Below, in pieces: positions 1 through 9,710 of a stretch of DNA of 64,000 nt. The stretch is from the NCBI GenBank assembly GCA_947177685.1, contig CAMWVE010000002.1, forward strand, positions 62,001 to 126,000. The letters are read 5' to 3'. The notes under the pieces were generated by a model, which was given only the letters and a program-made list of their open reading frames with translations, was not told the DNA's origin and did no database searches. This DNA comes from an uncultured Porphyromonadaceae bacterium. GTDB lineage: Bacteria > Bacteroidota > Bacteroidia > Bacteroidales > Muribaculaceae. Position 1 is the stretch's first letter. Each line of letters opens with the position of its first letter. Both the position numbers and the translations under genes were made by a program.

Positions 1-243
1 CGAGCCGACGACGTGCTGCACCGGATGGAAAAGGCTGCCGCATCATCGCCTGCCGAATCTGTCGCCGCAATCAACGCTCCGGCATCAGAAGGCGGCATGC
101 AGCTGTCGTTCTTTCAGCTTGACGACCCCGTATTGGCTCAGATACGCGACCAGATTCTCAACCTCGACATCAACAACCTTACACCCATGGAAGCGCTCAA
201 CCGGCTCCACGGAATAAAACAGATAATTACCGGAAAAGATTGA
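1..243 (+). CDS. mutS: DNA mismatch repair protein MutS, C-terminal end (partial)
   Basis: The reading frame is open from base 1 and stops at TGA 241-243, so only the last 80 residues are present. MutS recognises mismatches as a dimer and uses its ATPase to recruit MutL. The tail [10 protein letters not shown] followed by [15 protein letters not shown] is the characteristic C-terminal dimerisation helix of Bacteroidetes MutS, preceded by a low-complexity linker rich in Ala, Ser and Pro. The ATPase domain lies outside the window. The following cdd start is only 2 bases downstream, suggesting co-transcription. Identification rests on the tail motif alone. Confidence 0.85.
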   Translation, partial: RADDVLHRMEKAAASSPAESVAAINAPASEGGMQLSFFQLDDPVLAQIRDQILNLDINNLTPMEALNRLHGIKQIITGKD

Positions 244-245
244 TT

Positions 246-719
246 ATGAAAGCCCTTGACGTAACAACACCCTATCAGATAACCGATTACAACGAGCTGA
301 GTCCGTTGCAGCAGAAACTTGTCGACGAGGCGAAGGATGCCACATTCCGCGCCTACGCCCCTTACAGCAAATTCAAGGTGGGCGCAGCCATTGCTCTGGA
401 CAACGGCGAAATCATCGTAGGGTCAAATCAGGAAAATGCAGCTTATCCATCGGGAACATGCGCCGAGCGCTCGGCATGCTACTACGCTCACGCCCGTTAT
501 CCCGAAGCCAAATTCACTGCCATTGCCGTGGCTGCCCGCGGCACCGACGACCGATGGCTCACCGTTCCGGCATCACCCTGCGGAGCTTGCCGGCAGGCAC
601 TCGTAGAGTATGAGACTCTCGCCGGGCACAACGTGGAGGTGCTTTTGGTTGGTGAAAAAGATATTTACATCATCCCCTCGGTGCGAGCACTGCTGCCGTT
701 TGCCTTCACCGAATTCTAA
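246..719 (+). CDS. cdd: Cytidine deaminase
   Basis: A 157-residue zinc-dependent cytidine/deoxycytidine deaminase of the pyrimidine salvage pathway, cytosolic. The zinc and catalytic motifs are both visible: TCAERSA (Cys ligand and catalytic Glu) and, about 40 residues on, SPCGACRQ (two Cys ligands). Length matches the homotetrameric class. A frame opens at TTG 240, but ATG 246 gives MKALDV and avoids overlapping the mutS stop, so it is preferred. It follows mutS by 2 bases and precedes the OPT transporter by 67. Confidence 0.95.
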   Translation: MKALDVTTPYQITDYNELSPLQQKLVDEAKDATFRAYAPYSKFKVGAAIALDNGEIIVGSNQENAAYPSGTCAERSACYYAHARYPEAKFTAIAVAARGTDDRWLTVPASPCGACRQALVEYETLAGHNVEVLLVGEKDIYIIPSVRALLPFAFTEF

Positions 720-786
720 TCTTGCGAAATAAAGCCGTCGCGCTGTCAGCCGGCGGTAGGAAACATAAACCTCAATCACATTAGAA

Positions 787-2808
787 ATGAGCAAAAAACT
801 GAAATTGAACCCGTCAGTTCCCAAAGAGACTACGAGCACGAATGCTCAGGGAGTCAACATGGATGTCGACCCCACGGAACTGCCGGAAAACGCTTTCCGC
901 GAACTGGCGGCGGACGAGACCTACCGTCCGCTGATGCACCCGGCTCACGACTACAAGGAAGCTACCCCCTACTCCGTTGGTGTGGGTCTGATTCTCGCCG
1001 TAATCTTCTCTGCGGCAGCAGCTTATCTGGGTCTTAAAGTAGGTCAGGTATTCGAGGCGGCTATTCCCATAGCCATCATAGCCGTTGGTCTGTCAGGGGC
1101 GCTGAAACTGAAGAATCCGCTGGGACAGAACGTCATCATCCAGTCGATAGGCGCATGCTCCGGCGTGATTGTGGCAGGTGCCATCTTCACCCTCCCTGCC
1201 ATTTACATCCTTCAGGCAAAGTATCCTGAAATTTCAACCGATTTCATGCAGGTGTTCCTCAGCTCGCTGCTCGGCGGTGTTCTGGGAATACTGTTCTTCA
1301 TCCCTTTCCGCCGCTATTTCGTAAAGGATATGCACGGTAAATACCCTTTCCCGGAGGCAACCGCCACCACTCAGGTGCTTGCCAGCGGTCAGGGCACCAA
1401 CAACAAGGGTCAGGCGCTCACTCTGGTCGTAGCATCGCTCATCGGTGGTGTCTATGACTACATCGTAGCCACATTCGGCTTCTGGGCAGAGACAATCTCC
1501 ACCACCGCCTTCGGTTGGGGACAGACCCTGATGGCAAAGACCAAGCTGGTCATGAGCTGCAACGTAGGAGCAGCACTACTCGGTCTGGGCTACATCATCG
1601 GTCTGAAATATGCCTTCATCATCACCGCCGGCTCGCTTTTCGTATGGTGGGTGATAATTCCTCTGTTAGGCACCTACGGCTCACCTGAAATTGTGGCAAT
1701 GGAGCCTGACATGATTTTCTCGGACTACGCCCGCATGATAGGTATCGGCGGTATCGCCATGTCAGGTATCCTCGGCATCATCAAGTCACGCGGCATCATC
1801 AAGCAGGCTTTCGGACTGGCTGCCAGCGAGTTCAAAGGCTCGGCAAACAAAGCTGCCACAGTGCGTTGGCAGATGGATATTTCAATGAAACATATCGTCG
1901 CTTACGTCGCAATAGCTCTGATCGCCGTCTTTTTCTTCTTCCAGTTCGGCGTCATCCACAACTGGTTTCAGGCTGTGGTGGCTTGGTTGGTGGTGACCGT
2001 CATCGCATTCCTGTTCACTACCGTGGCAGCCAATGCCATTGCCATCGTGGGTTCAAACCCGGTTTCAGGAATGACACTGATGACACTGATCATCGCTTCA
2101 GCGATATTCGTTGCCATAGGTCTTGACGGCACAAAAGGTATCGTGGCGTCGATGGTAATCGGCGGCGTGGTCTGCACAGCCCTGTCAATGGCAGGCGGAT
2201 TCGTCACCGACCTCAAGATAGGTTACTGGCTCGGCTCCACACCCAAAACTCAGGAGTCATGGAAATTCCTCGGCACTCTTGTTTCTGCCGCCACCGTAGG
2301 CGGAGTCATGATGATTCTGAACAACGTTTACGGTTTCACCGGCAAGGAAGCTATGGTTGCGCCTCAGGCAAACGCCATGGCAAAGGTTATCGAACCGCTG
2401 ATGATGGGCGGTGACACACCTTGGATTCTCTACATGGTAGGCGCTGTATTAGCTCTGCTTCTCAACTGGTTAGGCGTTCCTGCACTGGCTTTCTGCCTCG
2501 GCATGTTCATTCCTCTGCATCTCAACACACCGCTGTTGGTGGGTGGTGCCATCGCATGGTTCGTGGCTAATTCCTCAAAAGATGCCGCTCTCTGCAAGGC
2601 TCGCAGCGACCGCGGTACTCTGATTTCATCAGGATTGATTGCGGGTGGCGCGCTCTTCGGCGTTTTTGCCGCACTCACCCGATTCCTTGGCTTCAAGTAT
2701 GAGGCTCCATTCACTGAGCTTGACCTTCAGTATTACGGCTGCATAGCTTACATCCTGCTGATCGCTTACCTCATTTTCGACACTTGTCGCGCCAAGAAAT
2801 CGGTATAA
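787..2808 (+). CDS. OPT family oligopeptide transporter
   Basis: A 673-residue polytopic inner-membrane protein. After a roughly 60-residue hydrophilic N-terminus (YRPLMHPAHDYKEATPYSVG) it has many hydrophobic segments starting with GLILAVIFSAAAAYLGLKVG, the signature opening of the OPT superfamily, and the conserved PFPEATATTQVL motif around residue 190. Family members import oligopeptides or metal-siderophore conjugates by proton coupling; the substrate cannot be told from sequence. It may belong to the mutS-cdd transcription unit. The stop at 2808 is followed by a palindromic REP-like repeat (2837-2862) and then the MATE gene. Confidence 0.93.
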   Translation: MSKKLKLNPSVPKETTSTNAQGVNMDVDPTELPENAFRELAADETYRPLMHPAHDYKEATPYSVGVGLILAVIFSAAAAYLGLKVGQVFEAAIPIAIIAVGLSGALKLKNPLGQNVIIQSIGACSGVIVAGAIFTLPAIYILQAKYPEISTDFMQVFLSSLLGGVLGILFFIPFRRYFVKDMHGKYPFPEATATTQVLASGQGTNNKGQALTLVVASLIGGVYDYIVATFGFWAETISTTAFGWGQTLMAKTKLVMSCNVGAALLGLGYIIGLKYAFIITAGSLFVWWVIIPLLGTYGSPEIVAMEPDMIFSDYARMIGIGGIAMSGILGIIKSRGIIKQAFGLAASEFKGSANKAATVRWQMDISMKHIVAYVAIALIAVFFFFQFGVIHNWFQAVVAWLVVTVIAFLFTTVAANAIAIVGSNPVSGMTLMTLIIASAIFVAIGLDGTKGIVASMVIGGVVCTALSMAGGFVTDLKIGYWLGSTPKTQESWKFLGTLVSAATVGGVMMILNNVYGFTGKEAMVAPQANAMAKVIEPLMMGGDTPWILYMVGAVLALLLNWLGVPALAFCLGMFIPLHLNTPLLVGGAIAWFVANSSKDAALCKARSDRGTLISSGLIAGGALFGVFAALTRFLGFKYEAPFTELDLQYYGCIAYILLIAYLIFDTCRAKKSV

Positions 2809-2836
2809 TCCCACAAACGGATAACAAGCACTATTT

Positions 2837-2862
2837 TAGGGACATTCCACGGAGTGTCCCTA
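2837..2862. repeat. REP-like palindrome, copy 1
   Basis: Two 10-base arms (2839-2848 and 2851-2860) of the dispersed element whose common form is GGACGCTCCacGGAGCGTCC. Here one pair has changed on both arms (GAC-A-.. with ..-T-GTC) so pairing is kept, and a neighbouring pair is T opposite G. It lies between the OPT and MATE genes. Confidence 0.75.
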
Positions 2863-2872
2863 CACAATTTTC

Positions 2873-4189
2873 ATGGATTCCCTGAACAAACAGATATTCC
2901 GACTTGCAGTGCCTTCGATTGTGGCAAACATCACCACCCCATTGCTGGCGCTGGTCGACACTGCCGTGACCGGTCACATGGGGAGCCCGATGTTCTTGGC
3001 AGCCATTGCTGTAGGGGGCACCATCTTCAACATGCTCTACTGGCTGTTCGGCTTTCTCCGCGCAGGTACCGGCGGCATGACCGCACAGGAGTTCGGCGGC
3101 GAAAACCATGCCGAGGCGGTCAATATTCTTCGCCGCTCACTCTCAGTCGCCGCCGCCATAGGTCTGCTGATAGTGCTGCTGCAGGTGCCGCTGCTCGACT
3201 TCTCGCTCGGTCTGATGGATGTCGACCCCGATACCCGATCGCTTGTCCGGCTCTACTTCGGTATCACCGTTTACGGTGCGCCGGCAGTTCTCGCCGGATA
3301 TGCTCTGGCAGGTTGGTTCATAGGCATGCAGAACACACGCTACCCCATGTGGAGCTCGATAGTGGTCAATGTCACCAACATTGTCACCAGTGTTACAGCC
3401 GTTTACGTTCTCCACATGGGACTCGCCGGAGTCGCTGCCGGCACCCTCATAGCGCAATGGTGCGGTGCTTTGATGTTGCTGTGGCTCACGCGGCGCTACA
3501 ATGTAAAGCTGTTTGGAAACACCGCAGGCGAACCGCTTTTCAACCCACGGGCGATAAGGCGTTTCTTCAACGTCAACACCGACATTTTCCTCCGCACGCT
3601 CTGCCTGATAGCCGTCACCGTATGGTTCACCCGTCAGGGTGCCGAGCAGGGTGTGATGATGCTTGCCGTCAACACTCTGCTGATGCAGTTCTTCATCATA
3701 ACCAGCTATGTGACTGACGGATTCGCCTTTGCTGCAGAAGCCATGACGGGAAAATACGTCGGACAGCGAAATGAGCTGATGGTGCGTCGTACCATCAGCC
3801 GCAACATGCTCTGGGGATGTGTTGTGGCTCTGTCGTTCACGTTGCTGTTCCTTATTGGCGGCGACAGTTTCATAAGGCTGTTGAGCGATGATGCCGAAGT
3901 GATCGCAGCCGCCCACCCTTACCGTTTCTGGGTGATGCTCATTCCGGTTGCCGGATTTGCCGCCTTCATCTGGGACGGAGTGTTCATAGGCGCCACGCGC
4001 ACACGGGCTCTGCTGCTTTCAATGGGTGTGGCAATGGTGTGGTTTTTCGGCATGCACAGGCTACTCGCTCCATCCATGGGCAACAACGCCCTATGGCTGG
4101 CATTTGTCAGTTATCTTGCTGTCCGCGGATTAGTTCTGACTGCGGTATATTTTCTTTCCAGTCGGGCTCAAGTTCGGCGAGAGGGATAA
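2873..4189 (+). CDS. MATE family efflux transporter (DinF/NorM-like)
   Basis: A 438-residue protein with about 12 transmembrane helices. The start FRLAVPSIVANITTPLLALV and VDTAVTGHMG, then GFLRAGTGGMTAQ, are the hallmark MATE motifs, closest to the DinF branch. MATE proteins extrude cationic or aromatic drugs and metabolites using Na+ or H+ gradients; the substrate is unknown. Start ATG 2873 gives MDSLNKQIFRLAVP with no room for a longer N-terminus. The 3' end overlaps the convergent folK gene by 83 bases, which is unusual (see findings). Confidence 0.92.
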   Translation: MDSLNKQIFRLAVPSIVANITTPLLALVDTAVTGHMGSPMFLAAIAVGGTIFNMLYWLFGFLRAGTGGMTAQEFGGENHAEAVNILRRSLSVAAAIGLLIVLLQVPLLDFSLGLMDVDPDTRSLVRLYFGITVYGAPAVLAGYALAGWFIGMQNTRYPMWSSIVVNVTNIVTSVTAVYVLHMGLAGVAAGTLIAQWCGALMLLWLTRRYNVKLFGNTAGEPLFNPRAIRRFFNVNTDIFLRTLCLIAVTVWFTRQGAEQGVMMLAVNTLLMQFFIITSYVTDGFAFAAEAMTGKYVGQRNELMVRRTISRNMLWGCVVALSFTLLFLIGGDSFIRLLSDDAEVIAAAHPYRFWVMLIPVAGFAAFIWDGVFIGATRTRALLLSMGVAMVWFFGMHRLLAPSMGNNALWLAFVSYLAVRGLVLTAVYFLSSRAQVRREG

Positions 4190-4577
4190 GGACGAAATCG
4201 CGCAGGTGCATGCGCGGATGAGGGACGGTCAGGCCAGGGGTGTTCAGCACCAAATCTCCCAAATGAATTATGTCAATGTCAAGATTCCTGTCGCAATAGC
4301 TGCCGTCAGCATTGCGGTGAGCAGTTGCACCGAGCATCTGTTCTATTGACTGAATCCGGGCAAGCAGCTCCGTGGGCGAGAGTTCGGTTAACAAGCTGAC
4401 TCCAACGTTTGTAAACCGGTGCGGCGATTCATAGCCCCATGCTTCGGAAACGTACGGCTTTGAGACCCGCATACTGTCTGAAACCGCTATACGGCTTTCA
4501 ATCAATCGTATAGCACTCTCAATCAGTCTCCGACTGTCACCTATGTTCGACCCAATGTTCAAATGACACCTCATCAT
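4107..4577 (-). CDS. folK: 6-hydroxymethyl-7,8-dihydropterin pyrophosphokinase
   Basis: A 156-residue enzyme of folate biosynthesis transferring pyrophosphate from ATP to 6-hydroxymethyl-dihydropterin. Diagnostic motifs: HLNIGSNIGD at the N-terminus, PHRFTNVGVSLLTELSP (pterin pocket) and CDRNLDIDIIHLGD with PHPRMHLRDFVLIPLAEL (Mg-ATP binding and C-terminal signature). Two ATGs in tandem (4577 and 4574) could start the protein. Its last 83 bases lie inside the MATE gene on the other strand. Several palindromic repeats lie immediately upstream (4589-4685). Confidence 0.95.
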   Translation of the reverse strand: MMRCHLNIGSNIGDSRRLIESAIRLIESRIAVSDSMRVSKPYVSEAWGYESPHRFTNVGVSLLTELSPTELLARIQSIEQMLGATAHRNADGSYCDRNLDIDIIHLGDLVLNTPGLTVPHPRMHLRDFVLIPLAELEPDWKENIPQSELIRGQQDN

Positions 4578-4589
4578 ACCCAGTTGTAG

Positions 4590-4609
4590 GGACGCTTCGT
4601 GGAGCGTCC
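4590..4609. repeat. REP-like palindrome, copy 2
   Basis: GGACGCTTC paired with GGAGCGTCC, one T opposite G. First of three palindromes packed between folK and infB. Confidence 0.75.
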
Positions 4610-4622
4610 GCGTTTATTAACT

Positions 4623-4640
4623 GACGCACCGTGGTGCGTC
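4623..4640. repeat. REP-like palindrome, copy 3 (variant core)
   Basis: Perfect 8-bp dyad GACGCACC gt GGTGCGTC. Compared with the common form, the inner pairs have switched from CTCC/GGAG to CACC/GGTG on both arms, so the structure is retained while the sequence differs. Confidence 0.75.
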
Positions 4641-4655
4641 CGCCATATTATTAAA

Positions 4656-4685
4656 TGTAGGGACGCCCGGAGGAGCGTCCCTACA
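4656..4685. repeat. REP-like palindrome, copy 4
   Basis: Thirty bases with outer arms TGTAGGGACGC and GCGTCCCTACA (11 bp, perfect) around an imperfect core. It sits about 20 bases beyond the infB stop (minus strand) and could protect or terminate that transcript. Confidence 0.75.
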
Positions 4686-4707
4686 TCGATTCGATTATAC
4701 TATACTT

Positions 4708-7644
4708 TTAGAGTGAGCGTTCTACTTCAACTTCATCGTATGCCTCGATGATGTCGCCCGGCTTCAGATCGTTATAGCTCTGGATGGAGAGACCGCAGTC
4801 ATAGCCGGTGAGGACTTCCTTCACATCATCCTTGAATCGCTTGAGCGAGCCAAGCTGACCGGTGTAGCGCACAATACCGTCGCGGATCAGGCGCACCTTG
4901 CATGTGCGTTTGATCTTACCCTCGCGGACAATGGCACCGGCAATGGTTCCGACCTTCGAGATGTGATATGTTTCGAGTACCTCGGCTGTGCCGACAACCT
5001 CTTCCTGAATTTCCGGAGCAAGCATGCCCTGCATAGCGTCCTTCACCTCCTCGATAGCCTGATAGATGACTGAATAGAGTCGGATCTGCACACCTTCGCG
5101 TTCCGCCTCGCGGCGCGCAGCCTGTGACGGACGCACTTGGAAACCGATGATGATGGCGTCAGATGCGGCGGCAAGCGTTACGTCACTCTCGGAAATCTCA
5201 CCCACGGCTTTGTGAAGCACGTTGACCTGAATTTCCTCGGTAGAGAGCTTGATGAGTGAGTCGGAAAGTGCCTCGATGGAGCCGTCGACGTCACCTTTGA
5301 CGATGATGTTGAGCTCTTGGAAGTTACCGATGGCACGGCGGCGACCGATATCCTCCAGTGTGAGGATTTTCTTGGTTCGCAGACCAAGCTCACGCTGCAG
5401 CTGCTCGCGTTTGGTAGCAATTTCGCGCGCCTCCTGTTCGGTGTCGAGCACGTTGAAGGTGTCGCCGGCGGTGGGTGCGCCGTTCAATCCGAGAATCAGC
5501 GCCGGTTCGGCAGGACCTGCTTCCTTGATGCGCTGGTTACGCTCGTTGAACATTGCCTTAACCTTACCGAAGTGTGTACCGGCAAGGATGATGTCGCCCA
5601 CGCGGAGTGTTCCGTTCTGCACGAGCACTGTTGCCACATAGCCGCGACCTTTGTCAAGCGACGACTCGATGATGGAGCCGGTGGCATTGCGGTTCGGATT
5701 GGCACGGAGCTCAAGCATTTCTGCCTCAAGAAGCACTTTTTCCATCAGCTCTTCAACGCCGATACCTTTCTTTGCCGAAATATCCTGCGACTGATATTTT
5801 CCACCCCATTCCTCCACCAGATAGTTCATGGCGGCGAGTTCTTCCTTGATTTTGTCAGGATTAGCGTGGGGCTTGTCTATCTTGTTGATTGCAAACACCA
5901 TAGGCACACCTGCAGCCGAAGCGTGGTTGATAGCCTCCACTGTCTGGGGCATCACATTGTCGTCGGCGGCAACGATGATGATACAGAGGTCTGTCACCTT
6001 GGCACCGCGGGCACGCATGGCGGTGAACGCCTCATGACCGGGGGTGTCGAGGAAGGTGATGTGGCGTCCGTCAGCCAATTTAACGTTGTATGCACCGATG
6101 TGCTGGGTTATACCGCCAGCCTCGCCGGCGATTACGTTGGCGTTGCGGATGTAGTCGAGCAACGAGGTCTTACCGTGGTCTACGTGACCCATCACGGTTA
6201 CGATGGGCGGACGTGACATCAGCTCTTCCTCAGAGTCCTCGACGTTGGCAATAGCCTCGCTCACCTCGGCTGACACATATTCGGTCTTGAAGCCGAATTC
6301 TTCTGCCACGATGTTGATGGTTTCAGCATCCAGACGCTGGTTGATAGACACCATTACACCGATGTTCATGCAAGTGCCTATTACCTGAGTGACAGGCACA
6401 TTCATCATGGATGCAAGGTCATTCGCAGTCACGAATTCGGTGAGCTTGAGCACGCGGCTTTCTGCTGCTTCCATTTCAGCTGCCTCGCGTTCGCGGGTAG
6501 CGATAGCCTCGCGTTTCTCCTTGCGCCATTTGACGCCGCTCTTCTTGGCTTTATCTTTCGAGGTCAGGCGTGCCAGCGTCTCCTTAACCTGACGCTGTAC
6601 ATCTTCCTCGCTCACCTCGGTGTGGACGGGGCGTTTTGCGCGTGAATCGGCTTTGGGACCTTTTTCACGGCGCTGGTTACCTTTGCCCTGCTGCGGTGCC
6701 GACTGTGAGCCACCGCGCTGCTGACCACCTTTCGAGGGCTGGTTATTGACCTGTGCGGCAGTCTTTTCAATATCGATTTTTTCCTTGCCGCCTATTCTTT
6801 TACGTTTCTTCTTGTCGCCGTTCTGGGCTGCTCCCTGCCCACCTTTGTTTGCGGCTGCGCGTTCACCACGGCGCTCTTCCTTCGACTTCTTTTTGGGTCG
6901 GGTCGACTGATTGATTGAGTCGAGGTCGATTTTGCCCACGATGTTGAGCGTGGGACCGGCGATGTTCTCTGATTTCAGTGTAAAGATGGTGTCCTCCTCT
7001 TTAGCCGGCACTTCCTCAGGCTCGGCTGCCTCAGGTTCCGGCTTGTGCGATTCCGAAACATGAGTTGTGATGTCAGCGGCAGGTTTCTCAGGTTTGGGAG
7101 CGGGTGCCGGTTCCGGAGTTTTCACCGGTTCCTGAACCGGCTCTGGTTTCGGTTCGGGCTTCGGTTCGGGTTTGGGAGCCTCGGTCTGCACTGGTTCCTC
7201 CTTGACAGGAGCGGGTGCAGGAGCAGGTTCCGGTTCCGGAGTTTTCACAGGTTCCTGAACAGGTTCGGGTTTGGGTTCAGACTTTGGTGCCGGGGCAGGA
7301 GCGTGTACCACCGGATTTCCTTTGGCGTCGAGTTCGATTTTGTCTACGATTTTCAGACGCTGCATGGTGTCATAAGTGGTGGTGGCAGTTTCCGGCTCAG
7401 GTTTCTTTTCCGGCGCGGCTTTCTTTTCTTTTCCTTTAAATCTTTCTGACGAGAACTGGTCAGAGAGGGTTTTAAGGTCTTTGTCGTTGCGGAATTCTTT
7501 CACGAGTAAGTCCACGACATCATCCTCAATGCGGGCATTGGGGTTGTCGTCAACAGTAATATCTTTTTTGCGCAGAAAGTCGATGACCGTGGGGAGCGCC
7601 ACGTTCAGGTCTTTCGCTACTTTGCTAATTTTGGTTCTCGCCAT
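4708..7644 (-). CDS. infB: Translation initiation factor IF-2
   Basis: A 978-residue GTPase that places fMet-tRNA on the 30S subunit. Order: IF2_N helix domain (1-60); a long charged linker (about 70-340) with repeated Lys-Pro-Glu-Pro segments and then basic Gly/Gln-rich sequence; a second IF2_N-like domain (about 400-450); the GTPase domain with [10 protein letters not shown] (about 485), DTPGHEAFT and NKIDKP; then beta-barrel domains and the C-terminal fMet-tRNA domain ending [10 protein letters not shown]. The linker contains a 41-codon duplication. It is the last gene of rimP-nusA-infB, 53 bases after nusA. Length is normal for Bacteroidetes IF-2. Confidence 0.98.
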   Translation of the reverse strand: MARTKISKVAKDLNVALPTVIDFLRKKDITVDDNPNARIEDDVVDLLVKEFRNDKDLKTLSDQFSSERFKGKEKKAAPEKKPEPETATTTYDTMQRLKIVDKIELDAKGNPVVHAPAPAPKSEPKPEPVQEPVKTPEPEPAPAPAPVKEEPVQTEAPKPEPKPEPKPEPVQEPVKTPEPAPAPKPEKPAADITTHVSESHKPEPEAAEPEEVPAKEEDTIFTLKSENIAGPTLNIVGKIDLDSINQSTRPKKKSKEERRGERAAANKGGQGAAQNGDKKKRKRIGGKEKIDIEKTAAQVNNQPSKGGQQRGGSQSAPQQGKGNQRREKGPKADSRAKRPVHTEVSEEDVQRQVKETLARLTSKDKAKKSGVKWRKEKREAIATREREAAEMEAAESRVLKLTEFVTANDLASMMNVPVTQVIGTCMNIGVMVSINQRLDAETINIVAEEFGFKTEYVSAEVSEAIANVEDSEEELMSRPPIVTVMGHVDHGKTSLLDYIRNANVIAGEAGGITQHIGAYNVKLADGRHITFLDTPGHEAFTAMRARGAKVTDLCIIIVAADDNVMPQTVEAINHASAAGVPMVFAINKIDKPHANPDKIKEELAAMNYLVEEWGGKYQSQDISAKKGIGVEELMEKVLLEAEMLELRANPNRNATGSIIESSLDKGRGYVATVLVQNGTLRVGDIILAGTHFGKVKAMFNERNQRIKEAGPAEPALILGLNGAPTAGDTFNVLDTEQEAREIATKREQLQRELGLRTKKILTLEDIGRRRAIGNFQELNIIVKGDVDGSIEALSDSLIKLSTEEIQVNVLHKAVGEISESDVTLAAASDAIIIGFQVRPSQAARREAEREGVQIRLYSVIYQAIEEVKDAMQGMLAPEIQEEVVGTAEVLETYHISKVGTIAGAIVREGKIKRTCKVRLIRDGIVRYTGQLGSLKRFKDDVKEVLTGYDCGLSIQSYNDLKPGDIIEAYDEVEVERSL

Positions 7645-7697
7645 GTATGTTTTCTATGCTTTTGTTTCTGCGTTGTTAATGATGGAAGGAGCGGATG

Positions 7698-8954
7698 TTA
7701 ATCTTCGAACTCTGCCGTGAGGATGCTGACAACATTGTCGATTGTCTCCTCTTCGAGGTCGGTCTTGGCAAGAAGATCCTCGCGTGAGGCTGCGAGCACG
7801 TTGCGGGCAGTGACATATCCGGCATCCTTGAAGGTGTCGATGATCCACTCTTCGATTTCATCCTTGAATTCATCCAGATAGATGTCGTCCTCGAATGTTT
7901 CCTCGGTGTCGCGGTAAACGTCGATGATGTAGCCGGTGAGCATCGATGCAAGCTTGATGTTCAGACCACCTTTGCCGATTGCCAGTGACACCTCTTCCGG
8001 ACGGAGGAACACTTCGGCTTTCTTTTCGTTTTCATCGATGCGGATCGATGAGATTTTGGCAGGTGACAGAGCTCGCTGAATCAGCAGCGAGGGGTTGGAA
8101 GTGTAGTTGATCACATCGATGTTTTCGTTGCGCAGCTCGCGAACGATGCCATGGATTCGTGAACCTTTCACACCCACGCATGCACCCACGGGGTCGATGC
8201 GGTCATCGTAGCTCTCCACGGCTATTTTGGCACGTTCACCCGGGATGCGGGCAACGGCGCGGATGTTGATAAGTCCGTCGTGGATTTCGGGCACCTCAAG
8301 TTCGAACAGACGGCGCAGGAAAGCCTCGTTGGTGCGTGACACCGTGATTTTGGGGTTGTTGTTTTTGTTATCTACATTGGCTATGACGGCGCGAACGGTC
8401 TCACCTTTGCGGAAGAAGTCACCGGGGATTGACTCGCTCTTGGGGAGCAGAAGCTCGTTCTTTTCATCGTCGAGCAGCAGGGTCTCTTTTGACCATGTCT
8501 GATAAACCTCGCCTGAAACCAGTTCGCCTTCAAGTTCCTTGAATTTGTTGTAGATCGACTCTTTCTGGAGGTCGAGGATTTTTGACTGGAGGGTCTGACG
8601 GAGGTTAAGAATGGCGCGTCGGCCGAAGTTGGCAAAGATAATCTCCTTGGTGTGTTCCTCGCCTATCTCCACTTCGGGGTCATCGTCGGCACGGGCGTCG
8701 GTGATGCCGATCTCCAGATTGGGATTCTCCACTTCACCGTCCTCCACAACCTGCAGGTTCTGGAAAATCTGCACGTCGCCGTTGTCAGGGTTCATGATCA
8801 CGTCGAGGTTTTCGTCAGTGCCGAACATTTTTGCCAGCACGTTACGGAATGATTCCTCAAGGACAGAAATCATTGTCGCCTTATCTATTTTTTTGAGTTC
8901 CTGAAGCTCGGCGAAAAGTTCCACCATGTTCGGAGCCTGCTCTTTCTTAGCCAT
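7698..8954 (-). CDS. nusA: Transcription termination/antitermination factor NusA
   Basis: A 418-residue RNA polymerase-binding factor controlling pausing, termination and antitermination. It has the N-terminal polymerase-binding domain (ELQELKKIDKATMISVLEESF), an S1 domain (VSGEVYQTWSKETLLLDDEKNE, split here for brevity), then two KH domains including DPVGACVGVKGSRIHGIVRE and SLAIGKGGLNIKLAS. It lacks the long acidic repeats of enterobacterial NusA and ends in a short acidic tail, as usual in Bacteroidetes. It lies 29 bases after rimP and 53 before infB. Confidence 0.97.
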   Translation of the reverse strand: MAKKEQAPNMVELFAELQELKKIDKATMISVLEESFRNVLAKMFGTDENLDVIMNPDNGDVQIFQNLQVVEDGEVENPNLEIGITDARADDDPEVEIGEEHTKEIIFANFGRRAILNLRQTLQSKILDLQKESIYNKFKELEGELVSGEVYQTWSKETLLLDDEKNELLLPKSESIPGDFFRKGETVRAVIANVDNKNNNPKITVSRTNEAFLRRLFELEVPEIHDGLINIRAVARIPGERAKIAVESYDDRIDPVGACVGVKGSRIHGIVRELRNENIDVINYTSNPSLLIQRALSPAKISSIRIDENEKKAEVFLRPEEVSLAIGKGGLNIKLASMLTGYIIDVYRDTEETFEDDIYLDEFKDEIEEWIIDTFKDAGYVTARNVLAASREDLLAKTDLEEETIDNVVSILTAEFED

Positions 8955-8983
8955 AATTGTTTATTTGTTGTCTACGGGGTTAC

Positions 8984-9457
8984 TTATTTGAATTGTATTA
9001 AATATTTCACTGATTTGGCGTCGGAAACCGGAATTATTTCCGGAGTCTTGACAATCACGGGGCGTTTTGCTCCCGGTTCTTTCACCTTGGTGTCAACCTC
9101 AACGGTGAATGTAGAGAAATCATCAGCCACGGCGGTCAGTGTGCCGGTCAGCTTCTTGCCGGCTTTCAGAAGCACTTCCACCTGATTGCCTATGTTCTTC
9201 TCATATTGCTGCTTTACACGGAACGGTGAGGTCAGCCCGGCTGAACCTACTTCCAGTTCGTAGTCCTCAACATCGCGGTCAAATTCTGCCTCGATCTTGC
9301 GGGTTACGGCGGCACATTCATCAATATCCATTCCACCCATGGAATCGAGTTCCACGGTGATGGCGTTGTCGCTGCTTATGCGTATGTCAACCAGAAACAT
9401 ATCGGTTCCGGCAATGGCGTTTTCCACGCACTGCGTGAGTTTTTGTTTGTCTATCAT
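8984..9457 (-). CDS. rimP: Ribosome maturation factor RimP
   Basis: A 157-residue protein needed for 30S subunit maturation. It shows the RimP signatures VDIRISSDNAITVELDSMGG and DYELEVGSAGLTSPF, followed by the C-terminal Sm-like domain. The frame extends upstream to 9565, but ATG 9457 (MIDKQKLTQCVENAI) is chosen because the extra 36 residues are basic, unlike the family, and overlap the promoter at 9514-9521. First gene of rimP-nusA-infB. Confidence 0.95.
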   Translation of the reverse strand: MIDKQKLTQCVENAIAGTDMFLVDIRISSDNAITVELDSMGGMDIDECAAVTRKIEAEFDRDVEDYELEVGSAGLTSPFRVKQQYEKNIGNQVEVLLKAGKKLTGTLTAVADDFSTFTVEVDTKVKEPGAKRPVIVKTPEIIPVSDAKSVKYLIQFK

Positions 9458-9478
9458 TTCAAAGCTGTTATAATAACA

Positions 9479-9500
9479 AGGAGGAAGCCGCAGCCTCCTC
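9479..9500 (-). other. Hairpin in rimP leader
   Basis: GGAGG (plus strand) pairs with CCTCC across an 8-10 base loop, within the transcribed leader between the promoter and rimP. It may affect initiation or stability; no function is established. Confidence 0.4.
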
Positions 9501-9513
9501 CGATTCTTCATTG

Positions 9514-9521
9514 CAAAGTTA
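9514..9521 (-). promoter_or_regulatory. -7 box TAACTTTG of the rimP-nusA-infB operon
   Basis: Exact match to the Bacteroidetes consensus TAnnTTTG on the minus strand, about 57 bases upstream of the rimP ATG. Confidence 0.7.
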
Positions 9522-9644
9522 CTATTTTTTTGCCGCTTCTGCAAATACAGGCTATCACGAACCATAGCTCAATTAAAATTATAACTTTTATTAACTAATT
9601 TAAATCACAAATACACAATATTTAACAAGTTGTCGTAGCATTTC

Positions 9645-9660
9645 AACTATTTTTGTAGTT
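9645..9660. promoter_or_regulatory. BlaI-type operator O1
   Basis: AACTATTTTTGTAGTT, the same 16-base dyad as the two downstream sites but in reverse orientation, 50 bases upstream of the blaI -7 box. Confidence 0.75.
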
Positions 9661-9692
9661 AATAATGGTTAATTTGTTCGATTTATATTTTC

Positions 9693-9708
9693 AACTACAA
9701 AAATAGTT
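9693..9708. promoter_or_regulatory. BlaI-type operator O2
   Basis: AACTACAAAAATAGTT, ending 2 bases before the -7 box. A repressor here would block polymerase. The TAC..GTA-type core fits BlaI/MecI half-sites. Confidence 0.8.
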
Positions 9709-9710
9709 AT

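Noticed and set aside
2854..3916. Long open frames in other frames and on the opposite strand of the MATE gene (about 290 and 260 codons)
   Set aside because: They encode His/Arg/Cys-rich low-complexity protein with no family features and lie entirely within a clear MATE gene.
5317..6216. A roughly 300-codon frame opposite infB
   Set aside because: Antisense to the conserved GTPase domain; no recognisable domain or start context.
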